Origin: Acholoe squamosa
Lineage: Eukaryota; Annelida; Polychaeta; Phyllodocida; Polynoidae
Reading direction: 5' to 3'
Assembly: GCA_949317995.1 (NCBI GenBank)
Contig: OX439049.1
Span: 11,966,395-12,030,394 of the forward strand
Length of the DNA stretch: 64,000 bases
The translations under genes were made by a program, and so were the position numbers. This document shows positions 12,401 through 21,677 of this stretch, in pieces. The notes under the pieces were generated by a model. The model did no database searches, was not told the origin of the DNA, and saw nothing but the letters and a program-made list of their open reading frames with translations. Every line of letters begins with the position of its first letter. Position 1 is the first letter of the stretch.

Positions 12401-15400
12401 GGTAACAATGCTTCAGGTGGATCACTTTACCCCTCCTTCAGCACTGTCCCTGCCACCACCACATCCCCGCGCCACAAAGAACTCCGCAAGGTAAGATTTC
12501 TATACGGCACATATCATGATTATTCCGCACATATATATGAATTCTGCCTACAAGATTCATACTGCCCCTTTAAATAGCTACAAATATTCACAATTATTCT
12601 CAAGCTTTAGTTTACCCAGGCTTACAACTGAGCGTAATTTTATTTTCTTTACCCATCAAGTAAAAAATTCAAGCTAAAAACCTGCCCACTTCTGCACCTC
12701 CAGACAGCATGTTTCTTTGAACTGTAACCACATGTCCAGGCTGTAGTGTCTGTGGCCACTCCCAGGCCATCAGCGTTAAAACACCATTATATTTTTGTTG
12801 GCTGTTTCCCGGGCTGATTCTATCTAGTTACAGTCTCCCCCTACTATACAGTGATTAGGGCTAGTAATTATACTGACTTAAAGTAGCATAAATCTTAACG
12901 TAATAAATTCAAGTGTAGAAATGAATTACTCGAGTGTTTACCTACTTTTAGAGAGTTTACTCCCTCAATTGTCTCTGTATATTCTTTAGTTATGGGCGAA
13001 TGTATTTTACTCATTGTGTATTAAAACCTACATGCTTCAACTTAGGTAAATCTTTCTATAGTATCTATATGTATGTAAATAGTTTGCTGATGAAATGATA
13101 TAAATGTGACCAGGGCTTCCCTAGCCCACTTAAAAGGGTCTATTTCTCCTCTTTTTACTCTCAGGATGTGTGTGGTGCACATATGCGCGGGCACCGACAT
13201 ATTCCTCTGTGAAATTGTGTAATATAGTTCTCGCCATTAATATGACCTTAGCTGTCGAAATGGTGTTAAACATATATTACTCACTCACTATAAATGTGAC
13301 CCTTGTGTTTTAGGCCTATAAGGGTAATGATATCGTCATAAAGAGACTAATCAGTTTATAGATCAGTGTCATATATAATTGTCAGTTTGCCTTGACAAGG
13401 TGCCTTTAAATATATCCAAATATGCTCAAATTAGTTCTAAAAGTGACAAACTCTGGCTCATGCTAGTGGATCAAGTTCCAAAACATGGCGAACATAAAAA
13501 AGCGACAGAGCAGTACGGTATATAATGGCCTAAATGAAACTGACTCCTCAGCCAAGCAATCGAGAACCAAAAAATATGATATATTTGAGGGAACTTCTCT
13601 TATTTTGCTCAACAAATTTTCAGCAAAGTGATACATGTATTTCTGCTTTTTGTATCACGGTAAATTCCTGTAGAAAGTGAATGAAAATTCTATCGACCAG
13701 GGTGTGGTAGCATCCTTGATATCGCTTATATTTCTAATAGTATAGACATTCTAGGCCTCTCAGTTCAACTCAGCGGTTATGTGTGCAGCCAGTGACTTTT
13801 GAATTATTAACTCGAAAGAGTAAAGAGACAGGGTTAATAAGGGAAGGATTCAGTGGCTACTAACAGTGAGAAAAACTAAGACGCTTTTCCAGCCTATGTT
13901 AAATCCCATAGGAGGTGCGAATAGGATCAACGTTCCCGTGTTTTTTTGTCCAGAGGGGTGCAAATAATTGATGAATTTGCCATCATTCAATCCGTGCGCG
14001 TCTCCAATGTCATAATTTCGGCACAAACATGGCGGATATCGATTTTTTTTGTAAACTATAATATAGAAATATGATAAAGAATGGCCAAAGGATATGATTT
14101 GAATCGATGTTTTATTAAAAAGATAAAAATTTACGTCTTCGCCCTGTCGTTAATTCGCATCACAAAGCCGTGGTGGTGCAAATTGACCTAAATCCCCATG
14201 GAAATTGGGTCGTGCATGTGCAGATAGAACCGAAATCCAAAATGGCAGACAGCGAGACGATCGACTTGTGGGGCTATAACAGTAAAAAGATAGGATATAT
14301 TCGATTCAATTCGATTGATATTGCCAAAGATGCATGGATTATATTCTAAAAGCCATTAATTTCAAGTTAAACTGATAGAATATATCATTTCTACATCGAA
14401 AATGCTACTTCCGGCAAGGAGGGCTCGCGCATGCACACAGAACATCAAAATCCAAAATGGCAGACAGCGAGACGATCGACTCACGGTGCTATCGAAACTG
14501 CTGGATTATAACAAAATGGAGGAGAATTACACTGTCTCATGCGGTTTTATGGTTAATATGGATCCTTATTCAGGACCTGCTGCAGTTTTGCAATGCTTAA
14601 CTGGCCAAGAGACGAGTTATTCGCCAATGAAACATACAAGCGATAATGGATGCATTCTCCATAGGCTTGACCATTGACAGTGATAATGCTCGAAGAAAAC
14701 ATGAGGTTAGTATCAGAAGGGGCCTAAAAGAAGAGATTAAGTGCACTTTCGAGTTACTTGCATTGCAAAATGCTGTCCTATATTTTCTCCTTTGTCATTT
14801 GGCACAGTGGAAAAAGGTCCATCACGATTTCATAGTGTTCTGAAAGGAGCGCTCAGTTTTCAGTTAGGCCGATATCACACACGCTGCAGTTTTGATGTGT
14901 TCAGCATATTGTGACTTATCTCTGACTCCAATCTGGCTCCAACTCACTCTAACCATATAAGGGATGTATCAGTGCACTATATCCATTGGTCGTTGTCATG
15001 ATGCACTCCTGCATCGGTGCATCATGACTGCAAAGGATGATGAATATCAAGGTATCATGCAACCCTGAAATGGGAAATATCAGGAGTCCTCACTGGCATA
15101 CAGGGGAACTGGGAAAATGAGTCTACTGTTGTATTTAGGACCTTGTGACCACATGTACTCTACAATCCAGCGTATAAGCCGCGCCTGGGGTCTGAAAAGG
15201 TTGTTATTCATTACTATAGTCTATATGTGTGAACCTGCTTCGATAAAATGTATCCTCAGTTCAGGGAAATGCTTTAAGCTGCACTAGTGACTTGAAATGG
15301 AAGCCGTGGTATATACACAGGTTCAGGATGAAAGCCTAAAGCCTTGCGATCCTGGATGTATTGTATACGATTGATGATCCGCTCTCATCGAGTAGATGGA

Positions 15401-18400
15401 GCACAGTTTGCTTTGACTCGTATTCCATGATCCGTGTATAATAGCCGACATAAGCGAGCTCTGTACTGTCTATGTTGTAACAGCGTCGAAAACATCGTAG
15501 GAAAGTGAGTCCTTTGTATTTTTTCCATTTCCTGTCCAATCTTTGGTTACTCTTCCCTGTGTTGAATTTAGTGATGAAAAAAAATCATAATTTAATACTT
15601 TTTTTTTGAAATGATATCAATTAGCTATTCTGTTATCTAGAAACATTTGTATTTTGTAAAGTTTCTTAGAGAGGTCAGTGTGAAGCATTTTGAGAGTATT
15701 CTTCTTCTGTTCCCTTTATAGTGAATTTAAATGATTTTCCCCCTTTGTGGTCTAAATCTTTATCAACAGTAAATAATTGATATATTGCAAGAAGTGAATG
15801 AGTCGCGTATGTTTTATCAAAGATCCCCTTGAAACTGTTATGCATCCAATTGTAGCGAAATAGATGTAGACCGTGTTGCAACTCATTTCCATTCCTATAT
15901 TTCCCTCCATTTAGCGTAGGGATTAATTGTCTGAATAATTAGAAGAAAATAAATATGTAGGATTGGTTTTGTTTTGTTTAGAAAGAGACTCCACGAAAGG
16001 TATTGAATTAAGCCGTGGAAGTATTTAAATATGGATGAGTGTCGATGATAATCATAGGGCCCTAACAGTGTGACTTTGACGGCCGATTTGTTTTTACGGT
16101 CACTGCATGTTTTCGCACAATTGATTCTTAGAGTAGTGTCCCACCGCCCTGCGTGACTTGACCTTGACCTCTACACATGACCTAGATATGACGTTGACAC
16201 TAAGAGACAAGTGCGTTGCATCTAAGAATTCCAGCTTTTTTTTTTTTTTTTTTTTGCTTCACCCTCCCCAGTGTATTTCTAATCCCTTCAGTTAGTCATG
16301 AAAAAGTGTGTGCATTTCATTTGAGTTTTGTCGTGTGGTACCGGTAGCTGTGAAAAGTCTAGTGTTTGATACTTGAAAAACAAAGAAGTACATACCCTGA
16401 TAGACTGAAATCTAAAATTCAAACAGGAGAAAATATCCATCACTTGAGTTCTACATCTATGTCTTCCTCGTCATTTCATGACGAAAATTAGACCCATTAG
16501 ACCTTAAGCTCATATACCAGATATCGCAGCACATATCTATCCAACCATTTTATATACACTAAAAGTGTGATGTTAAAGGAATGAATATTTAACCAACATT
16601 AATGTAAGTTCTCGATGCAACTACTTTATTGGCAGGTACGTGCGCTGTATGACTTTGAAGCGGCTGAAGACAACGAGCTGACATTCAAGGCCGGAGACAT
16701 CATTAGTATCATTGACGATAGGTGAGGGAATGATCATTATTATTATCATTATAAGCAATAAAATATTTGGATAAATTCTGGTTTTGTCTTAAATGCTATT
16801 TTAGTACATTATAAGCAACACTCTTAAGATATCAAGGAGAAATTATTATCTTACTAAATAATTTGAACTGTTTGAATGACTGGTTTGCAACTTTGTAACT
16901 TGCAGTGATGCCAACTGGTGGAAAGGCACAAACAATCGTGAAGAGGGCCTTTTCCCAGCAAACTTTGTGACAGCGGACCTTACTGCAGAGCCAGAAGCAA
17001 GTATGTAACAACGTCTCACCTTTACAAGATAAGATAAAGAGTTATCACCTCAATACCATATATGACACGTTTACTATGAAAATAGGCTACTTCTTTAGTA
17101 CCTTCTACTTGAGTACTTTCTAGTTTAGCGAATATGGCTGTGCACTTATTTCAATACTACAATGTATATATGTGCTTAATACACCAATAATGGAAGTTTA
17201 TAATTTTGGTGAATATATCAAAAACAAGCTGATTTTAACCAATTAAATAACATGTTGATAAACTGAGTTTGTAATCTTTTATAAACAGAGCCCAAGTCTG
17301 TCAAGTTTAACGAGGAGGTAGACGTGAAGACCATTGAACCTGTACCTGAAGTATTGGAAATTGACGAGGTAAGAATTATTCATATCAGTGTAAAAAAAAA
17401 CATTTAAAAGAAATACCATGAATTAATAACTTGTTATTTCTCGACCTGCTATCGATTCCAGTGAAGCACATATTCACATGCAACTATAGACTTGATATTG
17501 AAATAAAAGGAAATGTTATTCCACTTTTAAACTAAGAGGCAAATAGTCTGAATATAAAGCATCCTTGGAGCATCATCGTCTGCTGATTTTTTGTTTCATA
17601 AATGTAGTGTAAAAATATGAATCCCTTTTCATTTGTAGGAGAAAATCGATAACGTGTTAACGATGATCCAAAACGCGGACCCAACCGGCGAAACAAACCC
17701 TGACCCACCAAATATGGTCAGCCTGGAAGGTATGTCTAATTCATTTAAAGCATTATATTGCATCCACTGAATGTAATAAATAATCTTCTCTTTGTTTGCA
17801 CAACAAAATAAACAAAAAATAATGCTTTTTTTCTGAAGTTTTGCATAGTGTCTATTTGAATGGAATATTACAAAACGTTGAAGTGCTGTTGATTTCAGTG
17901 GCGCACAGGTAGTACTAGGTTTGACGAGTGACAAATGCATTCTTTATCTTTTCTTTACAGAACAATGTAAAGCTATGGGCCCACTGATTGACCAAGAACT
18001 GGAGAAAATTGACAAGTGAGTATCAGTAATGTCTATAAATAAAAAGTCCACATTTGACGCTGGAAATATCAGAGCTTGCGTAGGTATGGTAAAAAAGGAC
18101 ATTTACTGTAACCTAATATATGTTTTATTGACTGAACTCAACACGCATTTACTGGACGCACTACAGTTAATGTTTGTATTGTGTTGTTCAGGAAACGTGG
18201 GTCATTGATGGAGCTCAACACGTGTGTACTGGACCCGCTTCAGTTGTACCTAACTTAAATAGTTAATATTTCTATTGTGTTGTTCAGGAAACATGGGTCG
18301 TTGATGGAGCTGAACACGCGTGTACTGGACCCGCTTCAGTTGTACCATAACTTAAATAGTTAATATTTCTATTGTGTTGTTCAGGAAACATGCGTCGTTG

Positions 18401-21400
18401 ATGGAGCTCAACACGCATGTACTGGACCCGCTTCAGTTGTACCATAACTTAAATAGTTAATATTTCTATTGTGTTGTTCAGGAAACATGGGTCATTGATG
18501 GAGCTGAACACGCGTGTACTGGACGCGCTACAGTTGTACCATAACTTAAATAGTTAATATTTCTATTGTGTTGTTCAGGAAACATGCGTCGTTGATGGAG
18601 CTGAACACGCATGTACTTGACCCGCTTCAGTTGTACCATAACTTAAATAGTTAATATTTCTATTGTGTTGTTCAGGAAACATGCGTCATTGATGGAGCTC
18701 AACACGCGTGTACTTGACGCGCTACAGTTGTACCATAACTTAATGAAGGAGCTCCCTAACTACGGCTACACCACCATGTCCAAGGGACTCCCCCAACAAC
18801 AGATGTACATGCCACCCTCAGGACAGGTAACTAATAGGTTTGAAGTTCTCAAAACTACACTTCTCCATAGGGCAGGGTTGAAAGTGGTTTATTGTGTGAA
18901 AAGAAAATAATTACACTCAGGGGACAAATGGTCAGCACCTGTACACCTTGACACTACCCTTGATGCTACTGGCATGGTTGCCATGCTCACCTCACCATAT
19001 CAACTACGGTTGATAGGGGGGGTCTCCATGTTACATGATGTCACAATCAACAAAAATGTATTGTCACCAAGACACCAGTGCTGGTTACTGGTGACTCCAG
19101 GGGCTGGAGGAGTGACACTCTCCAGGCCTAGGAACTAGAACTCCAAGCAGTTTAATAGGCCACACCAAAAAAAATAAGTTGGTCTACGGATTTCCCTCTT
19201 CATATTTTCAAGAATGCAGATTTTTTTTTCTTTGAAAAATATCTTGTCTACAGATTTCGCTCGCCTCACTTTCTGAGAGTTTTCTCTTTGTAGTGTTTGG
19301 TAAAACTTTTAAAAAATAAAAATTTTGCTCGCGCCTTGTTTTTCAAGGAGGAAATCCATTGGACATAAAAAAATTCTTAAAAAATTAGAAAAAAAATTTC
19401 GCTCGCTCGCACCATTTTTTCAAAACAAAAATCTGTAGACCAACTTATTTTTTTGGTGTGTCCTTACTTAGAGAATATTAAACAATTGTTCATGGGTGAA
19501 GATAAAGGTTTCGATCCCATTGGATCTCATCAGGTGAATACTGAGGTTAAATCAAGGCATGTAATCATTGTTACTGTTCCTCCCCAAAAGATTTTACCAT
19601 TTAGGGGTACATTATTCAGGCTAGACCTAGAATAAATGGAAGGGTTGGAGACACTTGATATATTTCCAATAATCTGACAAATTATCAATATATCGAGTTG
19701 GCGATGATACACTATTAGTTTCCAGAATGGACAACTGTTGGATAATTGACTTGGAAAATTTCCAGGTTTTTAGAGACAGGTGGGGGTATGCTCAAAATTA
19801 AGAACTCAAAATGGCCTCTTTGAGTGATGGGACTGTCACTTCACCCTCAAATAACATCAAAATGATTAAATATGAGAGAAAATGAAACCTGTCATGAAAT
19901 AGTGTACATATACAGGATCATAGAGGTGTAACTGTTACCTGTTATCTGGTCCTTATCTTTTGATATTAAGGTTTTAAAAAAGTAGGTCATCTCAAAATGG
20001 GTGTAAGATGCTTTGTGCACTCAATGCTTTCAGCTCTGGCCGGATCAGGTGTCATACACATGATAAACTTTGAAAAGAAATCATATATTGCACGTTATTT
20101 TTCCTTCTATGGTTATATTGGACATTTCTCTATGTTTCTGATTTAAAAACATAACAATAAATCATTCTAGTACCATAATTCTCAATGAAATGATTTGCGT
20201 TCGTCTCAGCATGTTTATGCCAAAAGTTGGCTGAGTAGTAAAACTTTTACAACACTGTGAGTGCGTGTGAGCTTGATATAAACATGGCAGATATTAAAGA
20301 AATTATAATAGTATGTTATAGTTTAGGGAGAAGAAGATGGATCCATGCCAAAACAGGCCTAATAACATTTAAACATGCCTTTACTCATTGGATGGCCGAC
20401 CAAAGTTGTGTGGCCGACTTCAGTCGAACCCACCCTGATGTAATACTGGAAAATCCACGTAGAGGGCGTATCTTGTATATAAGAGTATCTAAAATTCCAT
20501 AAGGCAAACATATCCCATTGTCATTGTTACTTTTAAAGTATAGGTAGCAGCAATTTGATTAAAAACAGTAAATGAATAAAAACAACTTCTCTCCTTCACA
20601 GATGTTCAACAGCCAGCAACCATTTGTGCAAGGTCAAATGCCCCCACCAGGTCAAGGTCAACCCCAAGGTCAGATGCCACCCGTGATGGCCCAAGGTCAA
20701 GGCCCCATGCAGATGCCGCCACTACAAGGTGCCATGGGAGCGCCGCCTGGTGGTCTCCCACCTCAGAGCTTCTCACCCCCACCTGGGGGTGCCACCTACA
20801 ACCCTCCCGTCAGGTAAGTCATGTCTAGGGTGCCGCCAAGTCCTCTCTACCATAGAACCCTGCGTGTAAGGCGAGCCCACATACAAGTCACACCCGCTGC
20901 ACATAATAACGCCGACATTCCTCTGTTGGTTTATGCAATCCCAAAATGTCGACATGATGCACCAGTGCACTTTTGCATCAAACCCAGGAACCTTAAGGCA
21001 TTGTGCAGCCCCTCAGTGGACTATCAGCCACACTTAAAACTTCCCCCAAACAGTACGTAAGTGGTGTACATATCATGTTCTTTGGATGTATTATGCATAG
21101 AATGTGGAGAGAGAATCTTAGCCTACTCTCTATGTTTTAAGCACCACTGGGAGTATGGATAACATAGAACAGGGATGTAAGTTTTTAACAGTTACCATGA
21201 TTTCATGTTTTCTGAAAAAGTTTGAATATTCTATAGGTTGTTTTCAAAATTGCAATTTTCCAGTTCTGAATTTCTCTTACCAGGAGAATGGTACTAGTGT
21301 AGATAAACATTAGTACAACTCTCTGACATAGGCCAAAGGACTCCATACATTCATTCCATTCCTGTAGTGACATTCTGACATGTCTTGTTTCTGACAGTGC

Positions 21401-21677
21401 TGTGATTTCTACTGGTGCCCCGGTATCGAGTTACGCACCCCCGGCTACATCATACAACAACGTCGTCATGGCCCCCGGGCAGCAGCAGATGGACGGAGCT
21501 CCACAACAACCTCTCCCACAGGCCACCGCACAACAGGCCATGGCCCCCCACAACATGCAAAACAATTTTGTAACACAGGCTCCTCCCCCCATGTTCCAAC
21601 AAATGGCCCCCCTCCCGCATGCCGGTATCCCCGTCACTCAGCAGGTGGCACCACCTCCCCAGCAGCCATTGTTATAA
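3396..21677 (+). CDS. STAM: STAM, signal transducing adaptor molecule, complete gene of 16 coding exons
   Basis: ESCRT-0 subunit: with HRS it binds ubiquitinated membrane proteins on early endosomes and passes them to ESCRT-I, and it recruits deubiquitinases through its SH3. The exons join to 1716 nt (571 residues plus stop), near the 540 residues of human STAM. Approximate domains: VHS 1-145 (DADVEKATSE, then [27 protein letters not shown]); UIM 172-188 ([16 protein letters not shown]); SH3 223-276 ([15 protein letters not shown], then NWWKG and GLFPANFV); helical HRS-binding GAT/coiled-coil core about 300-385 ([13 protein letters not shown], then [20 protein letters not shown]); Pro/Gln/Met-rich tail to 571, ending PLL. 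All introns are GT-AG. The start is fixed by exon 1 encoding [14 protein letters not shown], the usual STAM N-terminus. Introns carry MITEs, a SINE and an array of decoy copies before exon 14. Confidence 0.97.
4340..4790. repeat. Tandem repeat of about 140-150 bp, three diverged units, rich in AGGTCA half sites
   Basis: The ggtgacc anchor recurs at 4441, 4592 and 4731. Each unit carries TCAAGGTCA (4458-4466, 4610-4618, 4748-4756). Two units also have AGGTCAAAGGTCA (4472-4484 and 4762-4774). TCAAGGTCA is the known NR5A/ERR monomer site and AGGTCA-A-AGGTCA is a DR1. Whether they are bound is unknown; similar AGGTCA-rich repeats are dispersed in many invertebrate genomes. Confidence 0.7.
5533..5823. 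mobile_element. CCGTAA-family MITE, long subfamily
   Basis: 291 bp with perfect 25-bp terminal inverted repeats starting CCGTAATCTCCCGCGTATAA and TA on both sides (5531-5532, 5824-5825). Its interior matches the copy at 48195-48485 in the opposite orientation. Confidence 0.9.
6230..6879. mobile_element. Inverted-repeat element built on GGGATCATCGTTCC
   Basis: The left end reads GAGGATTACATGAATGATGATCCC, interrupted here only by spelling variants of the right end inverted (GAGG, TTACTTGAACG, ATGATCCC). The motif GGAAYGATGATCCC is repeated at least twice on the left, and its inverse at least four times on the right (6773-6867). No coding capacity is seen. Boundaries are approximate. Confidence 0.7.
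7009..7096 (+). other. Open in-frame stretch upstream of STAM exon 2
   Basis: From ATG 7009 ([16 protein letters not shown]) the frame stays open into exon 2. It overlaps the pyrimidine-rich acceptor of exon 2, so it is intronic for the main transcript. An alternative first exon is possible but not supported by homology. Confidence 0.25.
7097..7181 (+). CDS. STAM: STAM exon 2 (VHS)
   Basis: Acceptor tttttcgtttatag precedes it; donor GTAAGA starts at 7182. Encodes [20 protein letters not shown] and the following KVQRTPNG, the first VHS helices. Confidence 0.95.
7565..7640 (+). CDS. STAM: STAM exon 3 (VHS)
   Basis: Acceptor ttaaacag, donor GTGAGT at 7641. Encodes [20 protein letters not shown] followed by MQALT; human STAM has PHVAMQALT here. 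Ends in phase 0. Confidence 0.95.
8008..8249. mobile_element. CCGTAA-family MITE, diverged
   Basis: 242 bp in STAM intron 3. Left end CCGAAAATTCTCTTGTATAA, right end ending ATTTACGG, TA on both sides, with internal repeats of gcttataC and gcggcttata. It is more diverged than the other members. Confidence 0.7.
8975..9007. repeat. Short perfect hairpin, 14-bp arms
   Basis: GGGTACACCTCATA and its exact inverse are separated by 5 bases (ctgta). It lies 81 bp before STAM exon 4, inside the intron. No function is implied by the sequence. Confidence 0.7.
9089..9184 (+). CDS. STAM: STAM exon 4 (VHS)
   Basis: Acceptor gctttcag, donor GTAAGT at 9185. The 32 codons include [20 protein letters not shown] and DFVSE, a highly conserved VHS stretch. 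Phase 0 at both ends. Confidence 0.96.
9250..9484. mobile_element. CCGTAA-family MITE
   Basis: 235 bp in STAM intron 4, from CCGTAATCTCTCGCATATAA to the inverse ending ATACGG, with TA at 9248-9249 and 9485-9486. At least five internal copies of the tataaGaCGC or gcgtcttata motif. Confidence 0.85.
9844..9926 (+). CDS. STAM: STAM exon 5 (VHS)
   Basis: Acceptor ttttgcag, donor GTATGT at 9927. Encodes [20 protein letters not shown] and FKSDPAL, the late VHS helices. Confidence 0.94.
9927..11587 (+). other. STAM: STAM intron 5
   Basis: 1.66 kb of AT-rich sequence. I see no element or exon in it beyond a decayed relative of the gcgagt palindrome family near 11060. Confidence 0.6.
11588..11654 (+). 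CDS. STAM: STAM exon 6 (end of VHS)
   Basis: Acceptor follows a long T-tract (ttttcag), donor GTGACG at 11655. Encodes [20 protein letters not shown] followed by EK, corresponding to LISAMIKNLKEQG in human STAM. Confidence 0.92.
11818..11902 (+). CDS. STAM: STAM exon 7 (linker and start of UIM)
   Basis: Acceptor cttccag, donor GTAGGT at 11903. Encodes [17 protein letters not shown], the start of the ubiquitin-interacting motif, matching the [17 protein letters not shown] seen in fly Stam. Confidence 0.95.
12001..12183. repeat. Foldback (long inverted repeat) in STAM intron 7
   Basis: Two arms of about 80 bp (about 12001-12088 and 12100-12183) are close inverse copies. Both contain gatttaagcaactttaagc and gagttatggccttatttcc. 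The loop is about 11 bp. It is probably a palindromic MITE; no clean target duplication was found. Confidence 0.8.
12360..12490 (+). CDS. STAM: STAM exon 8 (UIM and SH3 linker)
   Basis: Acceptor atttttcag, donor GTAAGA at 12491. Encodes AIALSLQES, with the conserved UIM Ala and Ser, then a Ser/Thr/Pro-rich linker with SLYPSFSTV, ending in RK before the SH3. Confidence 0.94.
13112..13288 (+). mobile_element. SINE-like retroposon, copy 1
   Basis: 177 bp flanked by a perfect 13-bp duplication TATAAATGTGACC (13099-13111 and 13289-13301), the mark of target-primed insertion. The body starts agggcttccctagcccac and ends in an ACTC-repeat tail after ttaaacatatatt. I see no clear RNA polymerase III A and B boxes, so the head is unclassified. 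The same body occurs at 25512 and 29815. Confidence 0.85.
14210..14500 (+). repeat. Duplicated promoter-like module in STAM intron 8
   Basis: A 34-bp block beginning aaatccaaaatggcagacag occurs at 14233-14266 and 14448-14481. Each holds ATGGCAGAC in a CCAAAATGGC (YY1-like) context. The second copy is preceded by acttccgg (ETS-like) and cgcgcatgc (NRF1-like). The first ATG (14242) opens a 35-codon frame starting [16 protein letters not shown]; the second diverges after MADSETID. Neither product is recognised. Confidence 0.45.
16636..16721 (+). CDS. STAM: STAM exon 9 (SH3, first half)
   Basis: Acceptor attggcag, donor GTGAGG at 16722. Encodes [20 protein letters not shown] followed by [13 protein letters not shown] is the canonical first SH3 strand with ligand-binding aromatics. 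Confidence 0.97.
16906..17000 (+). CDS. STAM: STAM exon 10 (SH3, second half)
   Basis: Acceptor aacttgcag, donor GTATGT at 17001. Encodes DANWWKG, then [20 protein letters not shown]. The WW pair and the P-x-N-F-V motif complete the SH3. Confidence 0.97.
17289..17368 (+). CDS. STAM: STAM exon 11
   Basis: Acceptor ataaacag, donor GTAAGA at 17369. Encodes [20 protein letters not shown] followed by EVLEIDE, matching the KTVQFSDDVQVETIEPEPE region just after the SH3 in vertebrate STAM. Confidence 0.94.
17639..17729 (+). CDS. STAM: STAM exon 12 (start of helical core)
   Basis: Acceptor catttgtag, donor GTATGT at 17730. Encodes [20 protein letters not shown] and further residues to VSLE, aligned with EDKMDQLLQMLQSTDPSDD of human STAM. 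Confidence 0.93.
17961..18015 (+). CDS. STAM: STAM exon 13 (HRS-binding core)
   Basis: Acceptor ttctttacag, donor GTGAGT at 18016. Encodes [17 protein letters not shown], containing the conserved MGPLID motif. Confidence 0.95.
18131..18675 (+). repeat. 97-bp tandem array of decoy STAM exon-14 acceptors
   Basis: Five units begin with a copy of the exon-14 start at 18192, 18288, 18385, 18482 and 18579; the real exon begins at 18676. Spacing is 96-97 bp. A truncated older unit lies at about 18131-18191. Each unit has the acceptor ttgttcag, about 70 bp of exon, and then intron-type sequence (aaatagttaatatttc). Read from its acceptor, each gives KKH-SLMELNT-VLD-LQLY and then a stop (LYHNLNS or LYLT). 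Confidence 0.93.
18676..18826 (+). CDS. STAM: STAM exon 14 (functional copy after the decoy array)
   Basis: Acceptor ttgttcag, donor GTAACT at 18827. Encodes [20 protein letters not shown], then [10 protein letters not shown] and the start of the tail. Only this last copy of the 97-bp repeat reads on past LYHNL into MKELPNYG and reaches a donor, so it is taken as the working exon. Confidence 0.95.
18827..20601 (+). other. STAM: STAM intron 14
   Basis: Contains the inverted-repeat element at 19158-19463 and an ORF at 20257-20502 with no recognisable product. No exon is needed here, because exons 14 and 15 join in phase. Confidence 0.7.
19158..19463. mobile_element. Inverted-repeat MITE with CACACCAAAAAAA ends
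   Basis: About 306 bp. The left end CCACACCAAAAAAAATAAGT plus tggtctac is mirrored by the right end in inverse. The interior carries repeated tttcgctcgc motifs. The target duplication is not clear (TA or TAA). No coding capacity. Confidence 0.75.
20602..20813 (+). CDS. STAM: STAM exon 15 (Pro/Gln/Met-rich tail)
   Basis: Acceptor tccttcacag, donor GTAAGT at 20814. Encodes a low-complexity tail with repeats such as GQMPP and [14 protein letters not shown]. Such tails in STAM are disordered and poorly conserved in sequence. Confidence 0.92.
21398..21677 (+). CDS. STAM: STAM exon 16 (tail and stop)
   Basis: Acceptor tttctgacag; stop TAA at 21675-21677. Encodes [20 protein letters not shown] and a Gln/Pro-rich run ending QQPLL, resembling the short hydrophobic C-terminus of vertebrate STAM (KALL). 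Confidence 0.94.

Larger units (their letters stand above)
12491..16635 (+). other. STAM: STAM intron 8
   Basis: 4.1 kb. Contains a SINE-like copy (13112-13288), a duplicated promoter-like module with short ORFs (14210-14500), a poly-T tract near 16234, and several ORFs of 60-90 codons on both strands (for example 14402-14677 and 15675-15881) with no recognisable product. Confidence 0.7.

Noticed and set aside
18192-18675. Mutually exclusive alternative exons in STAM
   Set aside because: The units lack a donor site and run into a stop, so they cannot replace exon 14 in a full-length transcript.
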